64,000 nt of DNA, from positions 372,001 to 436,000 of the forward strand of contig CAKSTR010000002.1 in the NCBI GenBank assembly GCA_934500835.1, read 5' to 3'. Both the position numbers and the translations under genes were made by a program. Each line of letters opens with the position of its first letter. Positions within the stretch are counted from its first letter, which is position 1. This document shows positions 56,123 to 64,000 of the stretch, in pieces. Source of the stretch: an uncultured Paracoccaceae bacterium. GTDB lineage: Bacteria; Pseudomonadota; Alphaproteobacteria; Rhodobacterales; Rhodobacteraceae. The notes under the pieces were generated by a model. That model saw only the letters and a list, made by a program, of their open reading frames with translations, did no database searches and was not told the DNA's origin.

Positions 56123-56866
56123 TCAGCCGTCCTTGCGCTGGCCCGCCACGATCTGCTGCATCCCGTCCAGCGGCACATAGCCGCGCACCATGGTGCGGTC
56201 GATCACGAAGGTCGGCGTGCCGTTGATCTCAAGCGTTGTCGCCAGATCGTGGTTGGCGAGGATCACCGCCTTCACCTCTTCCGACGCCATCTTTGCCGTC
56301 ACGGCCGCCGGGTCATGGCCAAGCTCCGTCGCCAGCCGGGCCAGCGTTTCGGAATTGGCCTCGCCACGCAGGGTAACCAGCGCGTCATGCGCCTTCTTGT
56401 AGGCCTCGTCGCCGTACAGCATCCGAACCGAGATGGCGAATTGCGACGACAGCAGCGATTCCTCGCCCAGGATCGGGAATTCCTTCAGGACGAAACGGAT
56501 GTTGCCGTCCGCCTTGACCAGTTCCTCGACCTCTTCATAGGCCTTGCGGCAATAGCCGCAGCGGTAGTCCATGAATTCGACAACGGTGATGTCGCCATCG
56601 GGATTGCCGCCGACCCAATCGGCGGCGCTGTTGTAGATGGCGTCCTTGTTCTCTTCCATCAGCTGCAGGTCGCGGTTCATCGCGGCCTCGTCCTCGCGGA
56701 TCTGCAACTCGGTCATCGCCTCGACGATGACTTCGGGGTTCTCCATCAGATAGGCACGGACCTCTTCGCGGAAGGCCGCCCGCTCGGCCTCGGTCATGTC
56801 GCCAAGCCCCCCGGCAAGCGCGGTGGTGGCGGTCAGAGTGGCGACGAGGGCGAGGGTCAGGCGCAT
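56123..56866 (-). CDS. DsbA family thiol-disulfide oxidoreductase
   Basis: 247 aa. Sec signal peptide (MRLTLALVATLTATTALAG), a helical extension (about 25-85), then a thioredoxin-fold DsbA domain with active site CGYC in VVEFMDYRCGYCRKAYEE and cis-Pro region INGTPTFVIDRT. The N-terminal extension places it with DsbA-like proteins of the Com1/ScsC kind. Periplasmic; oxidase or isomerase role not decided. Confidence 0.9.
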   Translation of the reverse strand: MRLTLALVATLTATTALAGGLGDMTEAERAAFREEVRAYLMENPEVIVEAMTELQIREDEAAMNRDLQLMEENKDAIYNSAADWVGGNPDGDITVVEFMDYRCGYCRKAYEEVEELVKADGNIRFVLKEFPILGEESLLSSQFAISVRMLYGDEAYKKAHDALVTLRGEANSETLARLATELGHDPAAVTAKMASEEVKAVILANHDLATTLEINGTPTFVIDRTMVRGYVPLDGMQQIVAGQRKDG

Positions 56867-56974
56867 CGGGCTTCCTTGGAACTGACGAGACCCGGAAAAA
56901 GGCGGGCCAGGGGAACAGGGTTGACCCGAAGGGCGGGTCGGGGCAGGGATCGGCGGAACCTTAAGGGGCAGGCG

Positions 56975-58138
56975 ATGACAAGTGCAAGTCGGGGATCACG
57001 CAGGGGCGATGTCGATGCCTTCATTGTGATGGATGTGATGGAGCGGGCGCGCGCGGCCGAGGCTGCGGGCCGCCGCATCATCCATATGGAGGTGGGTCAG
57101 CCCGGCACCCCCGCCCCGTCAGGCGCCGTCGCCGCGCTGAAAACGGCCCTGGATCAGCCGCTTGGCTATACGGTGGCGCTTGGCCTGCCCGCGTTGCGCG
57201 CCGGGATCGCCGCACTTTACCACCGCTGGTACGGCGTGGATCTGGACCCGGCCCGCGTGATCGTGACCACGGGATCGTCGGGCGCGTTCCTCCTTGCCTT
57301 CACCGCGCTGTTCGAGGCCGGAGACCGGGTCGCCCTGGGAGAGCCGGGCTACCCCAGCTATCGCCAGATTCTGCGGGCCCTGTCTCTGACGCCGGTCGGT
57401 GTGCCGGCGCGGCTGGAGAATCGCCTGCAGCCTGTGGTCGGCGATCTGGAGGGGCTGGACGTGCAGGGGCTGATCGTCGCCAGCCCGGGCAATCCGACCG
57501 GCACCATGCTGGACCGCATGGCGCTGTCGCGGCTGGCGCGATGGGCGGAAGACCGCGACATCGCCTTCGTTTCGGACGAGATCTATCACGGGCTTCACTA
57601 CGGCGACCGCGCCGTTTCGGCGCTGGAGATCACCGACCGGGCCTGGGTGATCAACTCTTTCTCGAAATACTTCAGCATGACCGGCTGGCGCATCGGCTGG
57701 ATGGTGGTGCCCGAGGATCAGGTCCGCCGGGTCGAACGGCTGGCGCAGAACATGTTCATCTGCCCGCCGCATGCCAGCCAGATCGCCGCATTGGCCGCGC
57801 TGGACTGCGAGCCGGAGCTGGAAGCCAATCGCAAGGTCTATGCCGAGAACCGCCGTCTGATGCTGGAGGGGCTGCCGAAAGCCGGTTTCGCGCGGATCGC
57901 GCCGCCGGACGGGGCCTTCTACATCTATGCCGACGTCTCGGACCTGACCGATGACTCCTTGCGCCTCGCCGGGGAAATCCTGGACGGGGCGGGCGTGGCG
58001 GTCACGCCGGGGATCGACTTCGATCCCGTCCGCGGGCGGCACTGGATGCGGTTCTCCTACGCGCGCTCGACCGCGGATATTGCCGAGGGGCTGGATCGGC
58101 TGGCCGGCTTCATGGCCGGCCGGGTGGCGGGAAGGTGA
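56975..58138 (+). CDS. PLP-dependent class I/II aminotransferase
   Basis: 387 aa from ATG 56975. PLP motifs: IVTTGSSGAFLLAFTALF, SPGNPTGTML, FVSDEIYHGLHYG, and the Schiff-base lysine in NSFSKYFSMTGWRIGW. Overall pattern is that of the aspartate aminotransferase superfamily. Amino acid specificity cannot be read. Divergent from the DsbA-like gene with a 108-bp gap. Confidence 0.92.
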   Translation: MTSASRGSRRGDVDAFIVMDVMERARAAEAAGRRIIHMEVGQPGTPAPSGAVAALKTALDQPLGYTVALGLPALRAGIAALYHRWYGVDLDPARVIVTTGSSGAFLLAFTALFEAGDRVALGEPGYPSYRQILRALSLTPVGVPARLENRLQPVVGDLEGLDVQGLIVASPGNPTGTMLDRMALSRLARWAEDRDIAFVSDEIYHGLHYGDRAVSALEITDRAWVINSFSKYFSMTGWRIGWMVVPEDQVRRVERLAQNMFICPPHASQIAALAALDCEPELEANRKVYAENRRLMLEGLPKAGFARIAPPDGAFYIYADVSDLTDDSLRLAGEILDGAGVAVTPGIDFDPVRGRHWMRFSYARSTADIAEGLDRLAGFMAGRVAGR

Positions 58139-58189
58139 ATTTACATCCCCGCCCCCGCAGGGAATAATGTGGCAAAACAAGGGCGGGTA

Positions 58190-59392
58190 ATGCGGGCGGT
58201 TCTGGCGGCAGCGGTGATGATCTGGACGCTGGCCTTCGGGGCGGTGGCGCAGGATCTGTCGGCGCTGGCGCGGCTGGATGCGACCGCAAGCCGCGTCACC
58301 GGCAACGCGGAGGCCCTGAACATCGAGCTGGCGATCAGCCAGGCCGTGCCGTGGCGGGTGCGGATGCTGGATGGCCCGCCGCGGATGATTCTGGACGTGC
58401 GCGAGGTGGACTGGACCGGACTCGACGGTCTCAGCCTGCCTACCCCGGTGCGCGAGATGCGGGCAGGGGTGTTCCGCCCCGGCTGGTCGCGGCTGGTGGT
58501 GGAACTGGACGGTCCCTGGGCCGTCACGCAGTCCGAGATGAAGACGGGCGATGCCGGCGCGCTGATCCGGCTGTCGCTGGCGCCCGCCACGCCCGAGGCG
58601 TTCGCGATCGAAGCCTCGCGCCCGGAACCCGCGGAATGGGCGCCGCCCAGGGCCGCCGACATTCCTGCACCCCCGGTGCAGGGGACGGGGCCGGTCGTGG
58701 TGGTGCTGGACCCCGGCCATGGCGGCATCGACCCGGGCGCCGAGCGCGAGGGCCAGACCGAAGCCAGTCTGATGCTGACCTTCGCGCGTGATCTGAAAGA
58801 GGCGTTGCTGCGCGACGGCCGGTTCAAGGTGGTGATGACGCGCAACGAGGATGTCTTCGTGCCGCTGGAAACCCGAATCTCGGTGGCCCGGGCCGCAGGT
58901 GCGACGGTCTTTCTGTCGCTGCATGCCGATGCGCTGGCCGAAGGCGAGGCGCAGGGCGCCACGGTTTACACGCTCTCCGAAGACGCGACCGACGAGGCCG
59001 CGCAGGCGCTTGCCGAACGGCATGACCGCGACGATCTTCTGGCGGGCATCGACCTTTCGGCGCAGGATGATCTGGTGGTGACCGTGCTGATGGACATGGC
59101 CCGGACCGAGACCCAGCCAAGGGTGGACCGGCTGGCAGGCCATCTGGTCGGCTCCATCAAGGCGGCAGAATTGCGCATGCACCGCCACGCCCATCAGAAG
59201 GGCGGCTTTTCGGTGCTGAAATCGCCCGACATTCCCTCGGCCCTGGTCGAGGTCGGGTTCCTGTCCTCATCGCGCGACCTCAAGCGGCTTGAGGACCCGG
59301 AGTGGCGGGCGAAGATGGCGGCGGCGCTGGTGGCGGGGCTTGCCGCCTGGGCCGACGAGGATCAGGCGATCCGGGCGATGAAGGGCGGCTAG
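58190..59392 (+). CDS. N-acetylmuramoyl-L-alanine amidase (AmiC type)
   Basis: 400 aa from ATG 58190 after AAGGGCGGG; GTG 58169 is an alternative. Signal peptide MRAVLAAAVMIWTLAFGAVAQ, an AMIN domain at about 35-140, and an Amidase_3 domain at about 165-390 with zinc residues in DPGHGGIDPGAE, TEASLML and SLHADAL and the catalytic Glu in ALVEVGFLSS. Cleaves stem peptides from peptidoglycan during cell separation. Followed 81 bp later by PBP1A. Confidence 0.93.
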   Translation: MRAVLAAAVMIWTLAFGAVAQDLSALARLDATASRVTGNAEALNIELAISQAVPWRVRMLDGPPRMILDVREVDWTGLDGLSLPTPVREMRAGVFRPGWSRLVVELDGPWAVTQSEMKTGDAGALIRLSLAPATPEAFAIEASRPEPAEWAPPRAADIPAPPVQGTGPVVVVLDPGHGGIDPGAEREGQTEASLMLTFARDLKEALLRDGRFKVVMTRNEDVFVPLETRISVARAAGATVFLSLHADALAEGEAQGATVYTLSEDATDEAAQALAERHDRDDLLAGIDLSAQDDLVVTVLMDMARTETQPRVDRLAGHLVGSIKAAELRMHRHAHQKGGFSVLKSPDIPSALVEVGFLSSSRDLKRLEDPEWRAKMAAALVAGLAAWADEDQAIRAMKGG

Positions 59393-59473
59393 CCGCCTGC
59401 CGTTTGTCCGGGCCGTCGTCAAGCTTTTGACGCGGTGGCACGTCTCATGTAGGGAAGCGCCAAATCTGCGGGG

Positions 59474-62008
59474 GTGCGCGTGATACGATTCATCGGCTCT
59501 TTCTTCGGGGCCATCTTCACGATGCTCACTCTGGGTGCCTTTTTCGGCGCCCTGACCGTTGGCGGCATCTTCTGGATGTATTCCAGCGACCTGCCCAGCC
59601 ATGAAAGCCTTGCGCAATATACCCCGCCCACGATCAGCCGGATCTATTCGGGCGAGGGCAAGGTGCTGGACGAATTCGCGCGCGAACGGCGGCTGTTCGT
59701 GCCGGCCGCGGACATCCCCGACCTGGTGAAGGCGGCCTTCATCAGCGCCGAGGATCAGAACTTCTACACCCATGCCGGCTATGACGCCCGCGGCATGATC
59801 GCGGCCCTTGTCGAGGCGATCAAGAGCAAGGGCGAAGATGTGCGCGGTGCCTCGACCATCACGCAGCAGGTTGCCAAGAACATGCTTCTGGACGGCACCC
59901 GCAAGGGCGTGAAGGGGGTCGAGCGCAAGATCAAGGAGATCATCCTTGCGACGCGGCTTGAGGCGACGCTGTCCAAGGACCGCATCCTTGAAATCTACAT
60001 GAACCAGATCGACCTTGGTTTCCGCAGCTTCGGCGTGGCGGCGGCGGCACAGACCTATTTCAACAAGACGCTGGACCAACTGTCCCCCGGCGAGGCCGCC
60101 TATCTGGCGGCGCTGCCGAAAAGCCCCGGCAAGGGGCTGCGTCCGGTGCAGGAATATGACCGCGCGGTCGAACGGCGCAACTATGTGCTGCATGAGATGT
60201 GGGACAACGGCTATATCGACAAGGCCACCTTCGACGCCGAGAAGGCGCTGCCGCTGAAGACGGTGATGGCCGGGGACTACCCCTCGTACCGCGAGGCGCT
60301 GCCCGACCGCACCTATTTCACCGAGGAAATCGCCCGCCAGCTGTCGAAGAACTTCGGCGAGGAAGAGTTCTACAACGGCGGCCTGACCATCCGCGCCACC
60401 ATCGACCCCGAGTTGCAGCGCCAGGCCGAAAAGTCGCTGCGCGTGGCGCTTGAGAAATACGACCGCAGCCTTGGCCGCTGGCATGGCACCGGAGAGGCCA
60501 TCGACCCGGCGCTTCTGGGCAGCGAGTCCGGCTGGCGCGAGGCGCTTGCGGCGGTGCAGGTGCCCCGCGACATCGAGGGCTGGTTCCCCGCCGTCGTGCT
60601 GGAAGTCGGCGACCGCGAGATGCGGATCGGCATCGAAGGGCTGCGCGAGACCGAGGCCGAGCCGCAGGTCGTGCCTCGGGCCGACATCGAATGGATGCGC
60701 GGCAATTTCGCCGACAACTTCAAGCCGGGCGACGTAGTGCATGTCCGCCGGATGATGAAGGATGCCGATGGCAGCTTCATCCGCTGGACGCTGCGGCAGG
60801 TGCCGGAAGTGCAGGGCGCCTTCATGGCGATGGACGTGAACACCGGCCGGGTGATCGCGATGCAGGGCGGGTTCAGCTATCAGGACTCGGTTTTCAACCG
60901 CGCCACCCTGGCCAAGCGTCAGCCCGGCTCCAGCTTCAAGCCCTTCGTCTATGCGGCGGCGCTGGATTCAGGCTTCACCCCCGCAACCATCGTGGTCGAT
61001 GCGCCGATCGAGGTGAACACCCCGCAGGGGCTGTGGACGCCGAAGAACGCATCGAACAAGTATTACGGGCCGACGCCGCTGCGCACCGGGATCGAGCAGA
61101 GCCGGAACCTGATGACCATCCGCATCGCCGAAGAGATCGGCATGCAGACCGTGGCCGGTTATGCCGAACGGTTCGGGGTCTACGACCGGATGAACCCCTA
61201 TCTTGCCAATGCGCTTGGGGCGCAGGAAACCACGCTGTATCAGATGGTTGCCGCCTACGCCATGTTCGCCAACGGTGGCGAGCGGCTGGAGCCGACGCTG
61301 GTCGACCGGGTGCAGGACCGCTATGGCCGCACGGTTTACCGCCATGACAAGCGGGTCTGCGCCGATTGCACCGATGCCACCCTGCCCAAAGGCGACGGGG
61401 TCGAGATCGACTCGAACCGCGAGAGGGTGATGGATGCGATCACCGCCTATCAGCTGACCTCGATGCTGGAAGGTGTCGTGCAGCGCGGCACTGCGCGCGG
61501 CATCAACCTGCCGGTGCCGGTGGCGGGCAAGACCGGGACGACGAACGACGCCAAGGACGTCTGGTTCATCGGCTATACCAGCACCATCGTGGCGGGCTGC
61601 TACATCGGCTATGACAATCCGAAATCGCTGGGCAACGTCTCGGGCGGCGGCTTCTGCGGGCCGGTGTTTGAAAGCTTCATGAAGGAAGCGATCAAGAAAT
61701 ACGGCGGGTCGAAGTTCAAGGTGCCGCCGGGCGGCTATTTCGTGAAGATCGACCGTTTCACCGGCGCGCGCCTGCCCGATGACGCCAGCGGCGAGAACGT
61801 GGTGGCCGAGTATTTCCGCGAAGGCGAAGACCCGATCTTCGGTCTTGGCGCGCTGGTCGATGGCGGATTCGAGATGGGCCAGAACCTGCCGCTTTACGCC
61901 TATGGCGAGACCGAGACCGGCAGCACCGTCACCACGGCGACGGGCGAGACCAAGGTGATCCCGAAGAAGGCCGATTTCGGCACCGTCTCTTCGGGCGGGC
62001 TTTACTGA
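59474..62008 (+). CDS. mrcA: penicillin-binding protein 1A
   Basis: 844 aa from GTG 59474 (GTG 59480 possible). Bifunctional peptidoglycan synthase. One N-terminal membrane anchor (residues 5-35), GT51 domain (about 55-235) with EDQNFYTHAGYD and GASTITQQVAKNML, an OB-like linker (about 330-430), and a transpeptidase domain with RQPGSSFKPFVYA (SxxK), IEQSRNLMT (SxN) and AGKTGTTNDAKDVW (KTG). Neighbouring amidase and PBP fit a cell-wall locus. Confidence 0.95.
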   Translation: MRVIRFIGSFFGAIFTMLTLGAFFGALTVGGIFWMYSSDLPSHESLAQYTPPTISRIYSGEGKVLDEFARERRLFVPAADIPDLVKAAFISAEDQNFYTHAGYDARGMIAALVEAIKSKGEDVRGASTITQQVAKNMLLDGTRKGVKGVERKIKEIILATRLEATLSKDRILEIYMNQIDLGFRSFGVAAAAQTYFNKTLDQLSPGEAAYLAALPKSPGKGLRPVQEYDRAVERRNYVLHEMWDNGYIDKATFDAEKALPLKTVMAGDYPSYREALPDRTYFTEEIARQLSKNFGEEEFYNGGLTIRATIDPELQRQAEKSLRVALEKYDRSLGRWHGTGEAIDPALLGSESGWREALAAVQVPRDIEGWFPAVVLEVGDREMRIGIEGLRETEAEPQVVPRADIEWMRGNFADNFKPGDVVHVRRMMKDADGSFIRWTLRQVPEVQGAFMAMDVNTGRVIAMQGGFSYQDSVFNRATLAKRQPGSSFKPFVYAAALDSGFTPATIVVDAPIEVNTPQGLWTPKNASNKYYGPTPLRTGIEQSRNLMTIRIAEEIGMQTVAGYAERFGVYDRMNPYLANALGAQETTLYQMVAAYAMFANGGERLEPTLVDRVQDRYGRTVYRHDKRVCADCTDATLPKGDGVEIDSNRERVMDAITAYQLTSMLEGVVQRGTARGINLPVPVAGKTGTTNDAKDVWFIGYTSTIVAGCYIGYDNPKSLGNVSGGGFCGPVFESFMKEAIKKYGGSKFKVPPGGYFVKIDRFTGARLPDDASGENVVAEYFREGEDPIFGLGALVDGGFEMGQNLPLYAYGETETGSTVTTATGETKVIPKKADFGTVSSGGLY

Positions 62009-62098
62009 ACACGCACCGGCCGGGCAGGTCCGCAACCCTTGCCGGGGCGCGGGACTGGCGCTATCAGGCCGGCTGAGACCTAGGGAAAGACGGCGATC

Positions 62099-63214
62099 AT
62101 GCGGGCAGAGACGCAAGCTCATGTGGAGGCGATCCAGAAGTCGCTGGCGCTTCTGGCGCAGCGGATGGATTGGGAAACCGCGCCGCACCGGCTGGAAGAG
62201 TTCAACGCGCTGATCGAACAGCCCGACCTGTGGAACGAACCCGCCCGCGCGCAGAAGCTGATGCGCGAGCGGCAGGCGCTGATGGATTCCGTCAACGGCT
62301 ACAAGCTGATCGACGGCCAGCTGGCCGACAACATCGGCCTGATCGAACTGGGCGAGGCCGAGGGCGAGGCCGACATCGTGGCCGAGGCGGAATCCGCCCT
62401 GAAGGCGCTGGTCGAGGTGGCGGCGCAGAAAGAGCTTGAGGCCCTGCTGAACGGCGAGGCCGACGCCAACGACACCTTCCTTGAGATCAACGCCGGCGCC
62501 GGCGGCACGGAATCGCAGGACTGGGCCGAGATGCTGGCCCGGATGTTCACCCGCTGGGCAGAACGCCGCGGCTTCAACGTCGAAATGCTCTCGGAAGAAG
62601 CCGGGCAGGAGGCGGGGATCAAGTCGGTGGCCTACAAGATTTCCGGCCACAACGCCTATGGCTGGCTGAAGACCGAGTCGGGCGTGCACCGTCTGGTGCG
62701 CATCAGCCCCTTCGGGTCCGGCGACAAGCGGCAGACCTCTTTCGCGAGCGTGTGGGTCTATCCGGTGGTGGACGACAATATCGAGATCGAAATCCAGGAC
62801 AAGGACATCCGCATCGACACCTATCGGTCATCCGGTGCGGGCGGCCAGCACGTCAACAAGACCGACTCCGCGGTTCGGATCACGCACTTCCCCTCGGGGA
62901 TCGTGGTCACATCCTCGATGAAATCCCAGCACCAGAACCGGGAAATCGCGATGAACGCGCTGAAGGCGCGGCTCTATCAGATGGAGCTGGACAAGCGCAG
63001 CGCCGCGATCAACGAGGCGCATGATGCCAAGGGCGATGCCGGTTGGGGCAACCAGATCCGCTCTTATGTGCTGCAGCCCTACCAAATGGTGAAGGATCTG
63101 CGCACCAATCACGAGACCAGCGACACCCAGGGCGTGCTGGACGGCGATCTGGACGGGTTCATGGCCGCAACGCTGGCGCTGGACATGTCGGGCAAGAGCC
63201 GCGCCGACGCGTAG
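62099..63214 (+). CDS. prfB: peptide chain release factor 2
   Basis: 371 aa. Recognises UGA and UAA. Stop-codon motif SPF in RISPFGSGDKRQTSF and the catalytic GGQ in SSGAGGQHVNKTDSAVRITH are present. The reading frame is continuous, so it lacks the programmed +1 frameshift found in E. coli prfB. Confidence 0.97.
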   Translation: MRAETQAHVEAIQKSLALLAQRMDWETAPHRLEEFNALIEQPDLWNEPARAQKLMRERQALMDSVNGYKLIDGQLADNIGLIELGEAEGEADIVAEAESALKALVEVAAQKELEALLNGEADANDTFLEINAGAGGTESQDWAEMLARMFTRWAERRGFNVEMLSEEAGQEAGIKSVAYKISGHNAYGWLKTESGVHRLVRISPFGSGDKRQTSFASVWVYPVVDDNIEIEIQDKDIRIDTYRSSGAGGQHVNKTDSAVRITHFPSGIVVTSSMKSQHQNREIAMNALKARLYQMELDKRSAAINEAHDAKGDAGWGNQIRSYVLQPYQMVKDLRTNHETSDTQGVLDGDLDGFMAATLALDMSGKSRADA

Positions 63215-63336
63215 GCGGCGCGATCCCTGGACGAAGGGTCCGGTCGCGCGCCGCAGCAAAAAACCGCTGTGAAAATACATGTTTGGCAAACAGCCATCTG
63301 CGGCATAGCCTTGTCCCCGATGCAGGGGAGAGGCTG

Positions 63337-64000
63337 ATGCAGCAGGACACCGCGGGCAGCCGCCCGATGCCCGAGATTTTGCAGCTGGACCTGACGGACC
63401 TGCGCGCGGCCCTTGCGGCAGGGGCACGGGATTTCCTGCGGGCGCCGCTTTTTGGCCTGTTCTTTGCCGGGGTCTATGTGGCGGGCGGCTGGCTGATCGT
63501 CTGGGCCTCGCTGACCGAAGGGCAGATCTGGTGGACGATCTTCGCGGGTGCCGGATTCCCCATCCTCGGCCCCTTCATCGCCTGCGGCTTCTACGAGGTC
63601 TCGCGCCGGCTTGAAACAGGCGAGGCGCTGGACTGGCGCGGCGTCCTTGGCGCGATCTTCCGCCAGAAGGACCGGCAGATCCCGACCATGGCGGCAATCA
63701 TCGTGGTGTTCTTCCTGTTCTGGAACTTCCTTGCCCACATGATCTTTGCGCTGTTCCTTGGCACCGCCACACTTACCAACATCACCTCCAGCCTGCAGGT
63801 GTTCCTGACCGGAGAAGGGCTGGCGATGCTGGCCTTTGGCACTGTGATCGGCGCCATCTTCGCGGGGCTGCTTTTCGCGCTGACCGTGGTCAGCCTGCCG
63901 ATGCTGATGGACCGCGACGTGGATTTCATCACGGCGATGATTGCCAGCTGGTCGCTTGTCGCCGCCAATCCCGGTGTCATGACGCTTTGGGCCGCGGCCA
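63337..64000 (+). CDS. DUF2189-like multi-pass membrane protein (truncated by window)
   Basis: 221 codons visible from ATG 63337 (GGGGAGAGG upstream); the 3' end is outside. At least four hydrophobic segments (GLFFAGVYVAGGWLIVWASL, IFAGAGFPILGPFIACGF, AAIIVVFFLFWNFLAHMIFALFLG, AFGTVIGAIFAGLLFALTVVSL). GFYEVSRRLETGEALDW and SLPMLMDRDVDFITAM are typical of DUF2189 proteins in Rhodobacterales. Function unknown. Confidence 0.82.
   Translation, partial: MQQDTAGSRPMPEILQLDLTDLRAALAAGARDFLRAPLFGLFFAGVYVAGGWLIVWASLTEGQIWWTIFAGAGFPILGPFIACGFYEVSRRLETGEALDWRGVLGAIFRQKDRQIPTMAAIIVVFFLFWNFLAHMIFALFLGTATLTNITSSLQVFLTGEGLAMLAFGTVIGAIFAGLLFALTVVSLPMLMDRDVDFITAMIASWSLVAANPGVMTLWAAA

Noticed and set aside
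62099..63214. Programmed frameshift in prfB
   Set aside because: The frame is continuous from the ATG to the stop, with no early in-frame UGA.

Overview
The window is GC-rich chromosomal DNA from an alphaproteobacterium, most likely Rhodobacterales/Rhodobacteraceae. The evidence is the surE-pcm-LysM/M23 lipoprotein block, a hemA (ALA synthase) gene with an FnrL-like box, the alphaproteobacterial style of the PBP1A, prfB and ispG genes, and two identical tRNA-Asp genes. No species can be named from the sequence alone.

Left flank (1-31.5 kb). This is mostly ordinary chromosome. It holds a cell-wall lipoprotein, pcm and surE; a short TetR regulator; a kpsT-kpsE-kdsA capsule/Kdo block; an NhaA-family antiporter; a uracil-DNA-glycosylase-like gene; SseB; rplM-rpsI; and a class Ib ribonucleotide reductase operon nrdHIEF. 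The nrd operon is preceded by a clear cobalamin riboswitch, a sigma70-like promoter and an NrdR-like box. Next come a peptide-type ABC transporter with a fused double ATPase, a leucyl aminopeptidase, and a divergent catabolic cluster. That cluster has FAH-family, RraA-like, 3-hydroxyisobutyrate-dehydrogenase-like and TSUP exporter genes facing an NMT1/SsuA-type ABC importer and its GntR regulator. A kynureninase-like enzyme with its own GntR regulator follows.

Mobile island (31,576-47,167). A 15.6-kb element sits in the 3' end of tRNA-Val(TAC). A perfect 20-bp direct repeat of the tRNA end bounds it, and two arm-type repeats at the same 23-bp spacing lie inside each end. From the right end it carries a tyrosine integrase, a tightly overlapping operon of small unknown genes, a primase-polymerase/helicase-like replication protein, and a 317-bp intergenic array of twelve 9-bp repeats in perfect mirror order (+++-++ / --+---) that looks like a replication origin. 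Further left are an HNH protein, a zinc-ribbon protein, a serine recombinase, a lone phage tail tape-measure gene with a coupled 58-aa gene, and a TIR-domain protein. No capsid, portal, large terminase or other tail gene was recognised. This composition suggests a replicating phage satellite (or a strongly reduced prophage) that carries possible defence cargo and may alter the tail of a helper phage. A 12-bp palindromic motif, CCGCTGACGCGG, occurs seven times in the island, and I did not find it in the flanks.

Right flank (47.2-64 kb). It starts with a TetR gene whose last codons are now supplied by the island. It continues with a pirin, two tRNA-Asp genes, a small membrane protein, a GNAT, an M20 peptidase, a secreted protein, hemA, a RodZ-like protein, ispG, a DsbA-like protein, an aminotransferase, an AmiC-type amidase, PBP1A, prfB and a truncated DUF2189-like membrane protein.
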